Source: Methanobacteriota archaeon (GTDB lineage Archaea > Thermoplasmatota > Thermoplasmata > RBG-16-68-12 > JAJISG01). From it: a stretch of 64,000 nucleotides of DNA. A program made the position numbers and the translations under genes. Below, in pieces: positions 9,426 to 19,437 of the stretch (the first letter of the stretch is position 1; the number at the start of each line of letters is the position of its first letter). The stretch is taken from positions 41,538-105,537 of the forward strand of contig JAUVFR010000002.1 of NCBI GenBank assembly GCA_030594205.1, written 5' to 3'. Below the pieces are notes generated by a model. That model searched no databases, was not told the DNA's origin, and saw only the letters and a list, made by a program, of their open reading frames with translations.

Positions 9426-9743
9426 ATGTTCTGCCCGAAATGCGGCTCGCTGATGTACCCCCACGGGGGCAAACTCGTCTGTCACAAGGAGGGCTGTGGC
9501 TTCGAACGCGGCATGACCGCAAAGGACAGCGCGATGTCCCGGGTCCTGACCGAGGCCCTGGAGCCGCCGGAACCGCTGGTGTTGGACGAGATCGCAGGGG
9601 CCCTCCCCCGAACCCGCATCGAGTGTCCGAAGTGTGGGAATTTCGAGGCGATGTGGTACATGCGGCAGACCCGATCCTCGGACGAACCGGAGACGCGGAT
9701 TTACCGATGCACCAGCTGTAGTCACACCTGGCGGGAGTACTGA
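9426..9743 (+). CDS. tfs: Transcription factor S (TFIIS/RPB9-like)
   Basis: MFCPKCGSLMYP N-terminal Zn ribbon and C-terminal CPKCGNFEAMWYMRQTRSSDEPETRIYRCTSCSHTWREY. Confidence 0.95.
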   Translation: MFCPKCGSLMYPHGGKLVCHKEGCGFERGMTAKDSAMSRVLTEALEPPEPLVLDEIAGALPRTRIECPKCGNFEAMWYMRQTRSSDEPETRIYRCTSCSHTWREY

Positions 9744-9838
9744 GGAAGACCCGCCCGGCGCGTTTTCCTGCGTCTCTTGGGGCGCCCCGCCATAGGTTTA
9801 ATATCGCCGTGGGTTTAGGAAGGCGACTGGGGGAGCCG

Positions 9839-10576
9839 ATGTTCAGCGCCAAGATTCGTTCCGAGGTTCTCAAGGAGATCACCGACGTCATTTCTACCCT
9901 CGTCGACGAGGCCAAGTTCAACCTGGCGGCCGACTCCCTCACCGTCCGGGCGGTTGACCCCGCCCACGTGGCCATGGTAGACATGACTATCGGGAAGGAC
10001 GCCTTCGAGGACTTCAAGGCGGACGAGGGCGAGCTGGGGTTGGACCTAGACAAGATCAAGGAGGTTCTCCGCCTCGCCCGCGCGGGGGACGTCATCAGCC
10101 TGGAGCACGACGAGGACCGGAACCGTCTCGTGGTCCGGGTTGGGAACATCACCCGCCACATGGCCCTGGTGGATACGGCGGGCATGTCCGACCCGAAGGT
10201 CCCCAACCTCGACCTGCCGGCCAAGCTCGTCGTGCGGACGGACGAGCTGCGTCAGGGCATCAAGGCGTCGGAGAGCGTGTCGGACCACATCGCCCTCTTG
10301 GCCACCCCCGACGGCTTCGAGATGGTCTCTGAGGGGGATGCGGATTCGGTGCGTCTGGATCTCCCCAAGGATCTCCTAGACGAGCTGCAGTCCAAGGAAA
10401 AGGTCCGGTCCCTCTTCCCACTGGATTACTTCTCCAACATGGTGAAGGCGCTGAGCAGCGCCAAGACGGTCACGATCTTCCTCGGCAACGACTACCCCGT
10501 CCGCATCGAGTTTGGGCTGGCGGGGGATGCTGGCAATGCTACTTTCCTCTTGGCTCCCCGCATCGAGAGTGAATAG
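9839..10576 (+). CDS. pcn: DNA polymerase sliding clamp PCNA
   Basis: MFSAKIRSEVLKEITDVISTLVDEAKFNL...AMVDMTI...FLLAPRIESE. Confidence 0.96.
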   Translation: MFSAKIRSEVLKEITDVISTLVDEAKFNLAADSLTVRAVDPAHVAMVDMTIGKDAFEDFKADEGELGLDLDKIKEVLRLARAGDVISLEHDEDRNRLVVRVGNITRHMALVDTAGMSDPKVPNLDLPAKLVVRTDELRQGIKASESVSDHIALLATPDGFEMVSEGDADSVRLDLPKDLLDELQSKEKVRSLFPLDYFSNMVKALSSAKTVTIFLGNDYPVRIEFGLAGDAGNATFLLAPRIESE

Positions 10577-10657
10577 AGATAGCACGTATCACGGTTGCTA
10601 GACGCAGTGTGCGTACAGCGAGAACCCACTTCATGAGGAATTGAGCGTGTTATCTTC

Positions 10658-11659
10658 GTGGAAGAGGAGGAGGTTCATGCCTATGCCGCAGGTGTCCTCG
10701 ATAGTGACGGATACTTCACGATCGTGAGGGACGCGTCCTTCAATCCATTTTCCCCCTACTATCGAGTGAAGATGGGGATTAAACAGCTGTGGCCGGGGCA
10801 GAGCTTGCGCTTCATCTCCGGTGTCCTCGGAGGGCGCGTTGCCATTGAGAGACGAGCCCCGGGACAGAGGACCATGGCAAGGTGGGAGCTGTACAATGAA
10901 GATGCGAGGGCTGCTATTGTTCGTGTTGTGGGTTGTCTTCTGGTGAAGAGAAGGCAAGCCATCCTGCTCCTTTGGACTCAGAATCTGTTGGCCGACGGGA
11001 GCGCGCCATATGGGACCACTCGGGATCGCGTAGAGCTGTATCGAAACGCGGTCCAGATGCTGAATCGCGGCCGCCATCCAACGTCGACCATGACCACGAG
11101 AGGAGGAGCGTCTCTCCAGCAGGCTCACAGCACTGCGGAAGACCAGCGGAACCCACCACGGATTGCATACCTTGCAGGAGTGATGGACAGCGATGGTTAT
11201 TTCAAGATGGAGAAACGGCGAGTGAAGGGCATGATCAATCCATTCTATCGCATCAAAATCGGAGCAGGACAGGTGGCACCGTCTCCCGCCATCGATCTCC
11301 TCGCGGAGACCTTTGGTGGCAGGATTCGCGTTCGTGGTGACGGGCGCAAGGGGCATCGTCCGATAGCCCATTGGGGCCTCTTCGATAAGTCGGCCGTCCC
11401 TGCCCTCGAGGCTCTCCTCCCCTACCTCGTCATCAAGGCCCCGCAGGCTCGCCTTCTTCTCCAGCTGCGGGAACTCAAGGCCCGAGGCAAGCTCGGTATC
11501 ACTGAGTGGACCCACAAGACCCGCTGGCACCGTCCCATCAAGATGCGCAAGCGCTGTTACTCGAAGGCACAGGTCCGCGCCTTCGACCGCCTTTATCGCA
11601 CCGTGAAGGCCCTGCACGCGGACAGTCCGCCGTTGACCCTACCTCAGCCCCCGGACTAG
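10658..11659 (+). CDS. Free-standing double-motif LAGLIDADG protein (homing-endonuclease-like)
   Basis: Two motifs, HAYAAGVLDSDGYF and IAYLAGVMDSDGYF, about 165 aa apart. Confidence 0.85.
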   Translation: MEEEEVHAYAAGVLDSDGYFTIVRDASFNPFSPYYRVKMGIKQLWPGQSLRFISGVLGGRVAIERRAPGQRTMARWELYNEDARAAIVRVVGCLLVKRRQAILLLWTQNLLADGSAPYGTTRDRVELYRNAVQMLNRGRHPTSTMTTRGGASLQQAHSTAEDQRNPPRIAYLAGVMDSDGYFKMEKRRVKGMINPFYRIKIGAGQVAPSPAIDLLAETFGGRIRVRGDGRKGHRPIAHWGLFDKSAVPALEALLPYLVIKAPQARLLLQLRELKARGKLGITEWTHKTRWHRPIKMRKRCYSKAQVRAFDRLYRTVKALHADSPPLTLPQPPD

Positions 11660-11674
11660 ACACGCGCCCCCTCC

Positions 11675-12313
11675 TCACCGGTTCTTCGCCACGATGTCGC
11701 TGAGGATGTCCGCCACGTCCTCGCAGTAGTCCGTGGCCTCCTCCATCTTCTCGTAGATCTCCTTGAGCTTGATGACCCGGATCGCGTCGCCCGATTCGAA
11801 GAGGGCGGCCACGGCCTCGTTCATCACCTCGTCCGCCTGGTTCTCCAGGTCGTTGACCTCCACGGCGAGTTGTTCCACCTCCGATCCCCGGGCGGGGTCC
11901 TCCACCCGGTCCAGCGCCTCCCGCAGCTTCCCCGTGGACGCCACGATGATGTCCGCCAGCCGCCGCATGGCGTCGTCGGCCGCCTCCACCCCGTAGAGAT
12001 CCAAGCGGCGGATCGTGGCATAGAGCATGTCGATGACGTCGTCCAGCCGGCTGGCCAGTCCTCGCAGGTCCTCGCGCTCGATGGGGGTCACGAAGGTGTC
12101 GTTGAGCGCCTCGTGGAGCGCGTGGACGATGGCGTCTGCCTTGTGCTCCAGGTCCTCCATGGTCGCCCGGCGGCCGGTCAGGTCCTCGAACTCCTCCATG
12201 AGGCCCTGCAGGGCCTCCGCCATCGCCTGGGCGATGCCCGCCTCCTCCTGAAGGAGGCTGAAGAATCCCTGCTCCTCCTGCCGGGGCACCCCCTCACCTC
12301 CCCCCCAGGACAA
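11675..12313 (-). CDS. DUF47/PhoU-like protein
   Basis: DLTGRRATMEDLEHKADAIVHALHEALNDTFVTPIEREDLRGLASRLDDVID is typical of the DUF47 family. Confidence 0.85.
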   Translation of the reverse strand: MSWGGGEGVPRQEEQGFFSLLQEEAGIAQAMAEALQGLMEEFEDLTGRRATMEDLEHKADAIVHALHEALNDTFVTPIEREDLRGLASRLDDVIDMLYATIRRLDLYGVEAADDAMRRLADIIVASTGKLREALDRVEDPARGSEVEQLAVEVNDLENQADEVMNEAVAALFESGDAIRVIKLKEIYEKMEEATDYCEDVADILSDIVAKNR

Positions 12314-12965
12314 GGATCAGAAGCTGGTCCGCCGCCTCCTTGGCGGTGTCCGCCGCCGCCTCGATCCCGTTTACGATGTCCATGAGGAGGGCCATGGCGC
12401 GGGGGTCCGGAGAGGAGCGGATGAGCTTCCGCTTGAGCTCAAAGTACTCCCCGTCGATCTTGTGCTCCAGCCGGTTGACTTCCTCCCGTCGGTCCAGGAC
12501 CACCTTCTCCTCCTGCCCGAAGGCGTCCACCGCGCCCTTCAGCGCCCGGGTCGTGTCCACCAGGTCCTTCGTCATCTCCTTCAGTCCCACCCAGAAGGGC
12601 TGGGGGACGCGGCGTTGCCACTCTAGGAGGAGCTGCAGGTTCAGCCCCGCCTGCTTCACGTAGTCCGAGATGTCGTCTACCCGACGCACGAGGAGGAGGA
12701 GGTCCTCCCGCTGCTTCGGCTCGAGGTCCCCCCGGGCCAGGGTCCGGAAGAGATCCACCTCCAGGTTGTCCGCCGCTTTCTCGTTCATGTCCAACCGGGC
12801 CAGGGCCCGGCGGATGCGGGTCCGGTCGTTCCGGAGGCAATGGCCCAGGGCGGCGTCTAGGTCCTGCGTGGAGTCCAGGACCTTCGTGAGGTGCTCCCTC
12901 ACCTGCTTCGCCGCGGTGGACTCCCGCCGTCGGAGGAGCCACCCGGTCAACGGCCTCTCACTCAA
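12294..12965 (-). CDS. DUF47/PhoU-like protein, divergent paralogue of the neighbour
   Basis: Helical; VDLFRTLARGDLEPKQREDLLLLVRRVDDISDYVKQAGLNLQLL. Confidence 0.75.
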   Translation of the reverse strand: MSERPLTGWLLRRRESTAAKQVREHLTKVLDSTQDLDAALGHCLRNDRTRIRRALARLDMNEKAADNLEVDLFRTLARGDLEPKQREDLLLLVRRVDDISDYVKQAGLNLQLLLEWQRRVPQPFWVGLKEMTKDLVDTTRALKGAVDAFGQEEKVVLDRREEVNRLEHKIDGEYFELKRKLIRSSPDPRAMALLMDIVNGIEAAADTAKEAADQLLILVLGGR

Positions 12966-14058
12966 GCTTCAACGCCTCCCCCAGACCCTCGTACGGTCTC
13001 CCGTAGAGGAGCATGTTGTCGGGATTGAATTCCACGATAGCATCCTCCGATACCTTAAACCTTTCATGGGCGAGGGGCAGGTCCACGAAGATCCGGTCCC
13101 CGGTGGCTAGGCGGACGACGTAGCGGAGTTCGGAACCCAGGAAGATCTCCCCCTCCACCCGTCCCGGCAGGGTGTTCGTGGCGGTGGGGTCGCGGCCCAG
13201 TTCGAGGTACTCGGGCCGCCAGGCCAGCACCACGGGGTCCTCGGGCGCGTACCCTCCGTCCGGCACCCAGAGGTACTGCTCCCCTCGCAGGGCGACCTGT
13301 ATCAGCCCCTCCCGTCTGCGCGTCACGACGCCTTCGAGGAAGTTGTTCTCCCCCACGAAGTTGGAGGTGAAGATCTCCTTCGGTGCCTCGTACAGCTGGC
13401 GTGGGGTTCCGTCCTCGACGATGCGGCCAGCCCGCATGACCACCACACGGTCGGCGACGCTCAGGGCCTCCTCCTGGTCGTGGGTCACGTGGACGGCCGT
13501 GAGGCCGAGTTCCCTCACCAGACGCCGGAGCTGGTAGCGTAACTCCACCCGGACGCGCGAGTCCAGGGCGGACAGGGGCTCGTCCAGGATGAGGAGGTCG
13601 GCCTGGTTGGCCAGGGCCCGGGCCAGGGCCGCTTTCTGCTGCGCCCCCCCGCTGAGTTCTCCGGGGAAGAACCCCGCTTGATTCAGGAGGTCCACGAGCT
13701 CCAGCACCTCCCGCCCCACGCGTTCCATCTCCTGGGGGGGCCGACCCCGCACCCAGGGGCCGTATGTGGCGTTCTGCTTCACGGTCAGGTGGGGGAAGAG
13801 GACGATGTTCTGGAAGACGTAGCCCAGCTCCCGATCCTCTAGGGCGATGGGAAGGACGTCGCGCCCGTCGACCAAGACCTGCCCGGAGGTGGGGGGCCAG
13901 ATCCCGGCGATGATCTTGATGAGGGTGGTCTTGCCGCAGCCACTGGGACCGAGAATGGCCAGGTACTCGCCGGCCGCGACCTCCAGGTCGACGCGGTCGA
14001 CGGCGAGGATGTCCCCGAACCGCTTCGTGACCTGGCGCAGTTCAATCCGGGGCATCAT
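12958..14058 (-). CDS. ABC transporter ATPase with C-terminal TOBE-like domain
   Basis: Walker A GPSGCGKTTLI, signature LSGGAQQKAALARAL, DEPLSALD; start set at MMPRIEL. Confidence 0.9.
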   Translation of the reverse strand: MMPRIELRQVTKRFGDILAVDRVDLEVAAGEYLAILGPSGCGKTTLIKIIAGIWPPTSGQVLVDGRDVLPIALEDRELGYVFQNIVLFPHLTVKQNATYGPWVRGRPPQEMERVGREVLELVDLLNQAGFFPGELSGGAQQKAALARALANQADLLILDEPLSALDSRVRVELRYQLRRLVRELGLTAVHVTHDQEEALSVADRVVVMRAGRIVEDGTPRQLYEAPKEIFTSNFVGENNFLEGVVTRRREGLIQVALRGEQYLWVPDGGYAPEDPVVLAWRPEYLELGRDPTATNTLPGRVEGEIFLGSELRYVVRLATGDRIFVDLPLAHERFKVSEDAIVEFNPDNMLLYGRPYEGLGEALKLE

Positions 14059-15158
14059 TCCACCTCCAGGGCCGGGGCCAGCCCTCCCGGCGGGTGCGGG
14101 TAGAGGCGGCCGTACCCGCGCGGGAAGGAGAAGGTGACGCGCTGCCCCTCCTGGAACGCCGCGGCGTCGACGGAAGACACTTTCACCTTCGCCTCGTCCA
14201 GTCCCTCCAGAGTGACCTCCAAGGTCGTCCGCTTGCCTCCGAACAGGATGCGTTGCACGACCGCAGGGATGGCGTTCTCCCCGTCCCCGTTGAGGGAGAG
14301 ACCACACCGGTCAATCTTGACGCCCACCAAGACGGCCTCCCCCACGTCCCCGTCGACGCGATCCACGGCCAGACGGCGACCATTCCGGAGCTGGACGGTG
14401 GTGGTCTGCTCCGCCCTTTCCACGACCGTCCCCTCGAAGAAGTTGGCCTCCCCCACAAAGTGGGCGACGAACGGATCCGCCGCCTCCTCGTACACGGCCC
14501 GAGGTCGATCGTGCTGGCGCACGCGGCCCTTTCGAAGGACGAGGATGCGATCCGCGACGCTCAGGGCTTCCTCCTGGTCGTGGGTCACGTGCAGGGTGGT
14601 GATGCCCAGCTGCGTGGCCAGGTCCTTCAGCTCCCGACGCAGCTCGATGCGCAGGCGGGCGTCCAGGGCGCGGAGGGGCTCGTCGAGTAGGAGAACCCCC
14701 GCATTCGTCGCCAGGGCGCGCGAGAGGGCGGCTCGTTGCTGCATGCCCCCGCTGAGTTCCCGGGGGTAGGAGGCGCGCCGTTCGAAGAGGCGCACCAGGT
14801 CCAGCATTTCCCGTCCCACGGTCTCGATGCGATCGGGGGGCCACCCCCGGACGCTCGGGCCGAAGGTCGCGTTCTCCCAGACGGTGAGATGGTTGAACAG
14901 GGAGTAGGTCTGGGGCAGATAGGCGATGCCTCGGTCCTCCGGAGCGATGCGGTCCAGGGAGCGACCGTCGAGGGAGAGATGGCCTCGGTCGGGGCGCAGG
15001 AGCCCGGCGATCACCCGGAGGAGGGTGGTCTTCCCGGCCCCGGTGGGTCCGAGGATGACGAGGTACTCCCCGTCCTCCACCTCCAGGTTCACCTCGTCGA
15101 GGGCCACGAGGTCCCCGAAGGTTTTGCGGATGCCCTGGAGCTCCAGACGGGGCATCAC
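14055..15158 (-). CDS. ABC transporter ATPase with C-terminal TOBE-like domain
   Basis: Walker A GPTGAGKTTLL, signature LSGGMQQRAALSRAL, DEPLRALD. Confidence 0.9.
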   Translation of the reverse strand: MMPRLELQGIRKTFGDLVALDEVNLEVEDGEYLVILGPTGAGKTTLLRVIAGLLRPDRGHLSLDGRSLDRIAPEDRGIAYLPQTYSLFNHLTVWENATFGPSVRGWPPDRIETVGREMLDLVRLFERRASYPRELSGGMQQRAALSRALATNAGVLLLDEPLRALDARLRIELRRELKDLATQLGITTLHVTHDQEEALSVADRILVLRKGRVRQHDRPRAVYEEAADPFVAHFVGEANFFEGTVVERAEQTTTVQLRNGRRLAVDRVDGDVGEAVLVGVKIDRCGLSLNGDGENAIPAVVQRILFGGKRTTLEVTLEGLDEAKVKVSSVDAAAFQEGQRVTFSFPRGYGRLYPHPPGGLAPALEVE

Positions 15159-16888
15159 CGCGCCCTCCAGGCCAGGTACCGCATGAGGAGCATGGCCGTC
15201 GCCGAGACCGCCATGAGGATCACGGTCGCGAGGGCGGCGGCGTAATAGTTGGGATTCGCGGGATCAAGAAGGCTCACGATGAACACAGGGGCCGTGACGA
15301 TCGCGGTCCCCGCGACGGCCAGGGTGGCGCCGGTCTCCCCGACGCTCCGGGTGAAGGCCATGATGGCCCCGGCCAAAATGGCCGGCTTGATCAGGGGGAA
15401 GGTTACGCGGCGGAAGCCCTGCAGGGGCTTCGCTCCGAGGCTCCGTGCCGTCTCCTCCAGGGCGGGGTCCAGACCCTCCAGGGCGCCCACGACGTTCCGG
15501 ACGATGAAGGGGAAGGTGAAGGCTACGTGCGCGAGGGTGACCAGGAAGAGCAGATTCGGCACCGGGGCAAACCGCAGTTGGTCAAAGAAGAGGAAGAGAG
15601 AGATGCCGAGTGCAGCGCTGGGCACCACGTAGGGGACGCTCACGAGGACGTCCAGGATGCGCTTGACGCGCGGGGAACCCCGGCGGACGATGAGAATAGC
15701 CATGGGGACGCCGAGGGCAAGGTCGATGGCCGTCGCTATCCCCGCGATGAGGAAAGAGAGGGCGATGCTGAGGTAAAAGACGCCGAAATCCGTCGGCTGG
15801 GGCGCGGTAATGACGAGGAAGCCGATGAGGAAGAAGGAGGGGATGAGGACGGCCAGGATCAGGAAGGCGAAGGAGGAGAGGTCCCGGATCTTCGGGACCG
15901 CGCCTCGACTCAGACGCCGTTCCCAGATAGGGAAGATTCTCCGAAAGGGGATGTGGGCCCGTGTGGAGAGCAGTTTCACAACCGCAAGGAGGCCGAGGGC
16001 GGAGATGATCATGATGACAGCCACGAGGGCCAGGCCGGCCGTAAGCTCCGCCGCCACGTCCTGGCATGCCGCCATCCCGCGGAGGGCGCTCCAGGCCCCG
16101 ATGAGGGCCGTGCCGGAGAGATCGCCTGATGCTGTACAGGTCGCCGGGTCGGTGCTGAAGCGCCCAATCGTGGTCAGGGCAGCCACGACGCCACCCGTGT
16201 CGCTAAGGGCCTTGGCCAGGACGAGGATGGCCCCGGTGGCGATGCCCGATCGGAAGAGGGGGAGAGTCACGGTCCGGGCGGCCGTGAGGCGGCTCGCCCC
16301 GGAGGCCCGGGCGGCCGTCTCGTACTCGATGTCGATTTCCTCCAGGATTGCGGCCAGGGAGCGGACCATGTACGGGAAGGTGGTTGTGAAGTGAAGGAGG
16401 ACGAGGATGACGAACCCGGTCGAGACGAGACCGAGGGCGCCGAAGGGTTTGTCGGCCGCCATAAGGAAAGGCGTCACCCCCCAGAAGAGGGCCACCGAGA
16501 ACCCCAAGCCGGCCGTAGGAACGGCCAACGGGAGGTCGATCAGCGTGTTAACGAAGCTCTTCCCGGGGACCCGTCGTCGCACGAGGAACCAAGCGAGGGG
16601 GAGTCCGAAGACCAGGTCCACGAGGGTGACGATGATGGCCACCTGGTAGGAGAGAAGAACCGCACCGCCGATCTGGCCCAGGGCCCCCGGCTGGATCCGG
16701 AGAAGGCTCAGGATGTCGGGGAACCCGGTGAAGATATAGGTCAGGACGAAGAGGGTGGGGAGCAGGACGAAAATGAAGAAGTAGGTGAGGACGCCACCGT
16801 ACCAACCTGCGATGACGGGCCGCCGAGAGAGGAAGTTCAGGGCGCGCCTTCGGAGTGGAGTCCCCCCCTCTTGCCCTTCCCCCAACAT
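15155..16888 (-). CDS. ABC transporter permease, two permease domains fused (FbpB/ThiP-like)
   Basis: Two EAA-type loops (ETAARASGASRLTAARTVTLP; ETARSLGAKPLQGFRRVTFP) in one 577-aa chain. Confidence 0.88.
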   Translation of the reverse strand: MLGEGQEGGTPLRRRALNFLSRRPVIAGWYGGVLTYFFIFVLLPTLFVLTYIFTGFPDILSLLRIQPGALGQIGGAVLLSYQVAIIVTLVDLVFGLPLAWFLVRRRVPGKSFVNTLIDLPLAVPTAGLGFSVALFWGVTPFLMAADKPFGALGLVSTGFVILVLLHFTTTFPYMVRSLAAILEEIDIEYETAARASGASRLTAARTVTLPLFRSGIATGAILVLAKALSDTGGVVAALTTIGRFSTDPATCTASGDLSGTALIGAWSALRGMAACQDVAAELTAGLALVAVIMIISALGLLAVVKLLSTRAHIPFRRIFPIWERRLSRGAVPKIRDLSSFAFLILAVLIPSFFLIGFLVITAPQPTDFGVFYLSIALSFLIAGIATAIDLALGVPMAILIVRRGSPRVKRILDVLVSVPYVVPSAALGISLFLFFDQLRFAPVPNLLFLVTLAHVAFTFPFIVRNVVGALEGLDPALEETARSLGAKPLQGFRRVTFPLIKPAILAGAIMAFTRSVGETGATLAVAGTAIVTAPVFIVSLLDPANPNYYAAALATVILMAVSATAMLLMRYLAWRAR

Positions 16889-16936
16889 CCGTTTCCGGTG
16901 GTCCGCAACTGGCAGGGGCGTTAAAGGGTTTGCCCG

Positions 16937-18280
16937 CTACCCGCCGAGGCGGCCGAGGTCGAAGCCCCCGGCCTGAAGCTGCTTCATCAGCTGCCGCCGC
17001 ATCTTTCGGTTGCCGGCGAGGCCGCGGATGGCCTTGCGGGAGGTGTTGTAGTACTTCACCAGTTCCTTCACCTCCTTTGGATCCGTCCCGCTCCCTTGGG
17101 CGATGCGGAGAATCCGAGAGGACTTCAGCAGCTTCGGGTTCTCCTGTTCCTCCTCCGTCATCGAGTCCATGATGAAGCGGAAGCGTCGGAGGCGGTCCTG
17201 AGTCTCCTCCAGCTGCTCCTCCGTCAGCGCGGCGGGCACGCCGGGGAGCATGCTGAAGATCTTGGAGAGGGGGCCCATCTTGCTGAGGGCCTCCATCTGC
17301 TCGTACATCTCCTTGAGGGTGAAGCGCCCCGAGAGGAGCTTTCTGGCCGTCTCCTCCATGGATTCTTGGTCTAAGGCCTCTTGGGCCCGCTCGAGGAGGG
17401 TCTCCAGGTCCCCCATGCCAAGGAGGCGGGAGATGTACCGTGGTGGCTCAAACTTCTCCAGGTCTTCGATCTTCTCGCCCACACCGATGAAGGCGATGGA
17501 CGCGCCCGTTTCCGCCACGGCCCCCAGGGCTCCGCCGCCTTTGGCCGTGCCGTCGAGTTTCGTGATGACTACGGCGGTCACCCCCACGGCCTCGTGGAAG
17601 GCCTTTGCCTGGGGACCCGCCTGCTGCCCGGTTGAGGCATCGAGGATCAGGACCTTCTCGTCCGGCCTCACCAACTTGGAGAGGGCCTTGATTTCCTGGA
17701 TGAGGTCCTTCTCGAGAGCGTGGCGGCCGCTGGAGTCCACGATGAGGACATCCTGGTCCGCTAGCGCCTTCAAGCCCGCCCGGGCGACTTTGAGGGCGTC
17801 CCGCTCCTTGCGGTCGCCGTAGAATGGGGCCCCGAGTTGCTCCGAAAGCTGCTTCAGCTGGTCGTAAGCGGCAGGACGGTGGGTGTCGGCCTGGATGAGG
17901 CCCACGCGGAGCCCCTTCCGCTGGAACCACTTGCCCAGCTTGGCCGCCGTGGTGGTCTTGCCATTGCCGTAGAGGCCAACGAGGAGGACCCGTTGCGGCC
18001 CTAGCTTGAAGTCCCCGGGCTGGCCCAGGATGGCCACGAGTTCCTCGTAGATGATCCGGATGACGTGTTCCCTTCCGCTCATGCCGGCGGAAGGCTTCTC
18101 GGCCAGGGCCCGTCGTTCCACCGTCCGGCTTAGCTCGAGGGCCATCTCCACGAGCACGTCCGCTTGGAGGAGGGCACGCTGGAGGTCGCGCACCACCTCC
18201 TTCACGAGCTTTTCATCGACGTGGGATGCCCGTGCGACCTTGCGGAGGACGTTCTTCAGGGCTTGGCCGAGGCTGTCCAT
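16937..18280 (-). CDS. srp54: Signal recognition particle GTPase SRP54
   Basis: G-domain GLYGNGKTTTAAKL, DSSGRH, TKLDGTAKGGGAL and Met-rich M domain. Confidence 0.96.
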   Translation of the reverse strand: MDSLGQALKNVLRKVARASHVDEKLVKEVVRDLQRALLQADVLVEMALELSRTVERRALAEKPSAGMSGREHVIRIIYEELVAILGQPGDFKLGPQRVLLVGLYGNGKTTTAAKLGKWFQRKGLRVGLIQADTHRPAAYDQLKQLSEQLGAPFYGDRKERDALKVARAGLKALADQDVLIVDSSGRHALEKDLIQEIKALSKLVRPDEKVLILDASTGQQAGPQAKAFHEAVGVTAVVITKLDGTAKGGGALGAVAETGASIAFIGVGEKIEDLEKFEPPRYISRLLGMGDLETLLERAQEALDQESMEETARKLLSGRFTLKEMYEQMEALSKMGPLSKIFSMLPGVPAALTEEQLEETQDRLRRFRFIMDSMTEEEQENPKLLKSSRILRIAQGSGTDPKEVKELVKYYNTSRKAIRGLAGNRKMRRQLMKQLQAGGFDLGRLGG

Positions 18281-18521
18281 AGACCTCCTCGTTCCATCGG
18301 AGCGGGGGCTATTTGAAGGTGACGCGGCGGGACTCGCAGGCAGAACTCACCCGTCGGGGCAGGCGAGTGCCAGGGGTTACTTAAGAAAACAGGGAGAGGG
18401 CCAGCCTTGTCAGAAGGGATGGGATGCACTCTAACTAGCCAGCCCACTCTCCCCTCTCGCGCTAGGCGGTAGGGTTATTTAACAATTTCCCGAGACCCGA
18501 GTCCGCCCGAGAATGACCCAA

Positions 18522-19388
18522 CTAGAGGTAGCCGGACTTCTGGAGAACCATCAGGTCCTCTGTGCTGAGCTTCTCCCCATTCTTGAACCGCTCGTAGATC
18601 AGCTGGGCCTCCTCCTTCGTGCTGACCTCCTTCCCCCCCTTGGAGCGGCGTGCCTTCGCCCGCATGCCATGGATGATTTTGTCGTAGTCGTGGACCTCGT
18701 GGATGAAGTCGATGTGCTTCAGGTGCTCCTTGTCGGCCATCATCTTCGTCTTGATGAACTGCTCCTGGGCCTTGTCGGCCTCCAGTCGAGCGGCGTCGGC
18801 CTGCTCGTACAGGCTCACCATGGCATCGTGGTGGACCTGAGCCTCGTCCGCCAGGCGAGTGACCTCCTGGTGATGGTGCTCAGCCATCTCCTTCGTCTCG
18901 TTCACGGTCACCTGGAGTGCCTGCACTTCCTCATCCTCCTCCAGGATCTTCTCGCGCCCCTTGATTTCGGCCCGCAGGCGGGCGATCTGTTCGATGAGGT
19001 CCCGCTCCTTGTCCACCGCGAGCACGGAGGTCTGCTGACGGAACTCCAACCCGTGTAGGTCCCGCTTCAGCTTCTCCAGGGGCACGCCTCCCTTCGGGGT
19101 CTTGCGTCGTCGAAGCCGGTTCAGCTCGTCGAGCAGCTCGGAAACCTTGCGATTCCACGTCTCCCGCTCGGTCTTCGCCCCTTGAACCGCCTCGTTCAGC
19201 GAGTCCCGTTGCGTCCGGTGCTCCGCCGCCTCCTCGATATGTTGCCGGACCTGGGCGTTGAGGCTGTCGCGCTTCTCGATCCACTCCTTGGTCTTCGCGT
19301 TCAGTTCGTCTCTTCGGTGGCGATGTCGGTCGGCCTCGATGTTGGCGTCGTCGCGTCTCGTCTCGAGGTCTGGGAGCAGTTCGCTCAT
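18522..19388 (-). CDS. Archaeal coiled-coil protein (COG1340-like)
   Basis: Nearly all heptad-rich; C-terminus KGGKEVSTKEEAQLIYERFKNGEKLSTEDLMVLQKSGYL. Confidence 0.75.
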   Translation of the reverse strand: MSELLPDLETRRDDANIEADRHRHRRDELNAKTKEWIEKRDSLNAQVRQHIEEAAEHRTQRDSLNEAVQGAKTERETWNRKVSELLDELNRLRRRKTPKGGVPLEKLKRDLHGLEFRQQTSVLAVDKERDLIEQIARLRAEIKGREKILEEDEEVQALQVTVNETKEMAEHHHQEVTRLADEAQVHHDAMVSLYEQADAARLEADKAQEQFIKTKMMADKEHLKHIDFIHEVHDYDKIIHGMRAKARRSKGGKEVSTKEEAQLIYERFKNGEKLSTEDLMVLQKSGYL

Positions 19389-19437
19389 GCGGCTGGCTCT
19401 CAGTTAAGATTTACCGGGGCCTTAAAGCATTTCTGGA

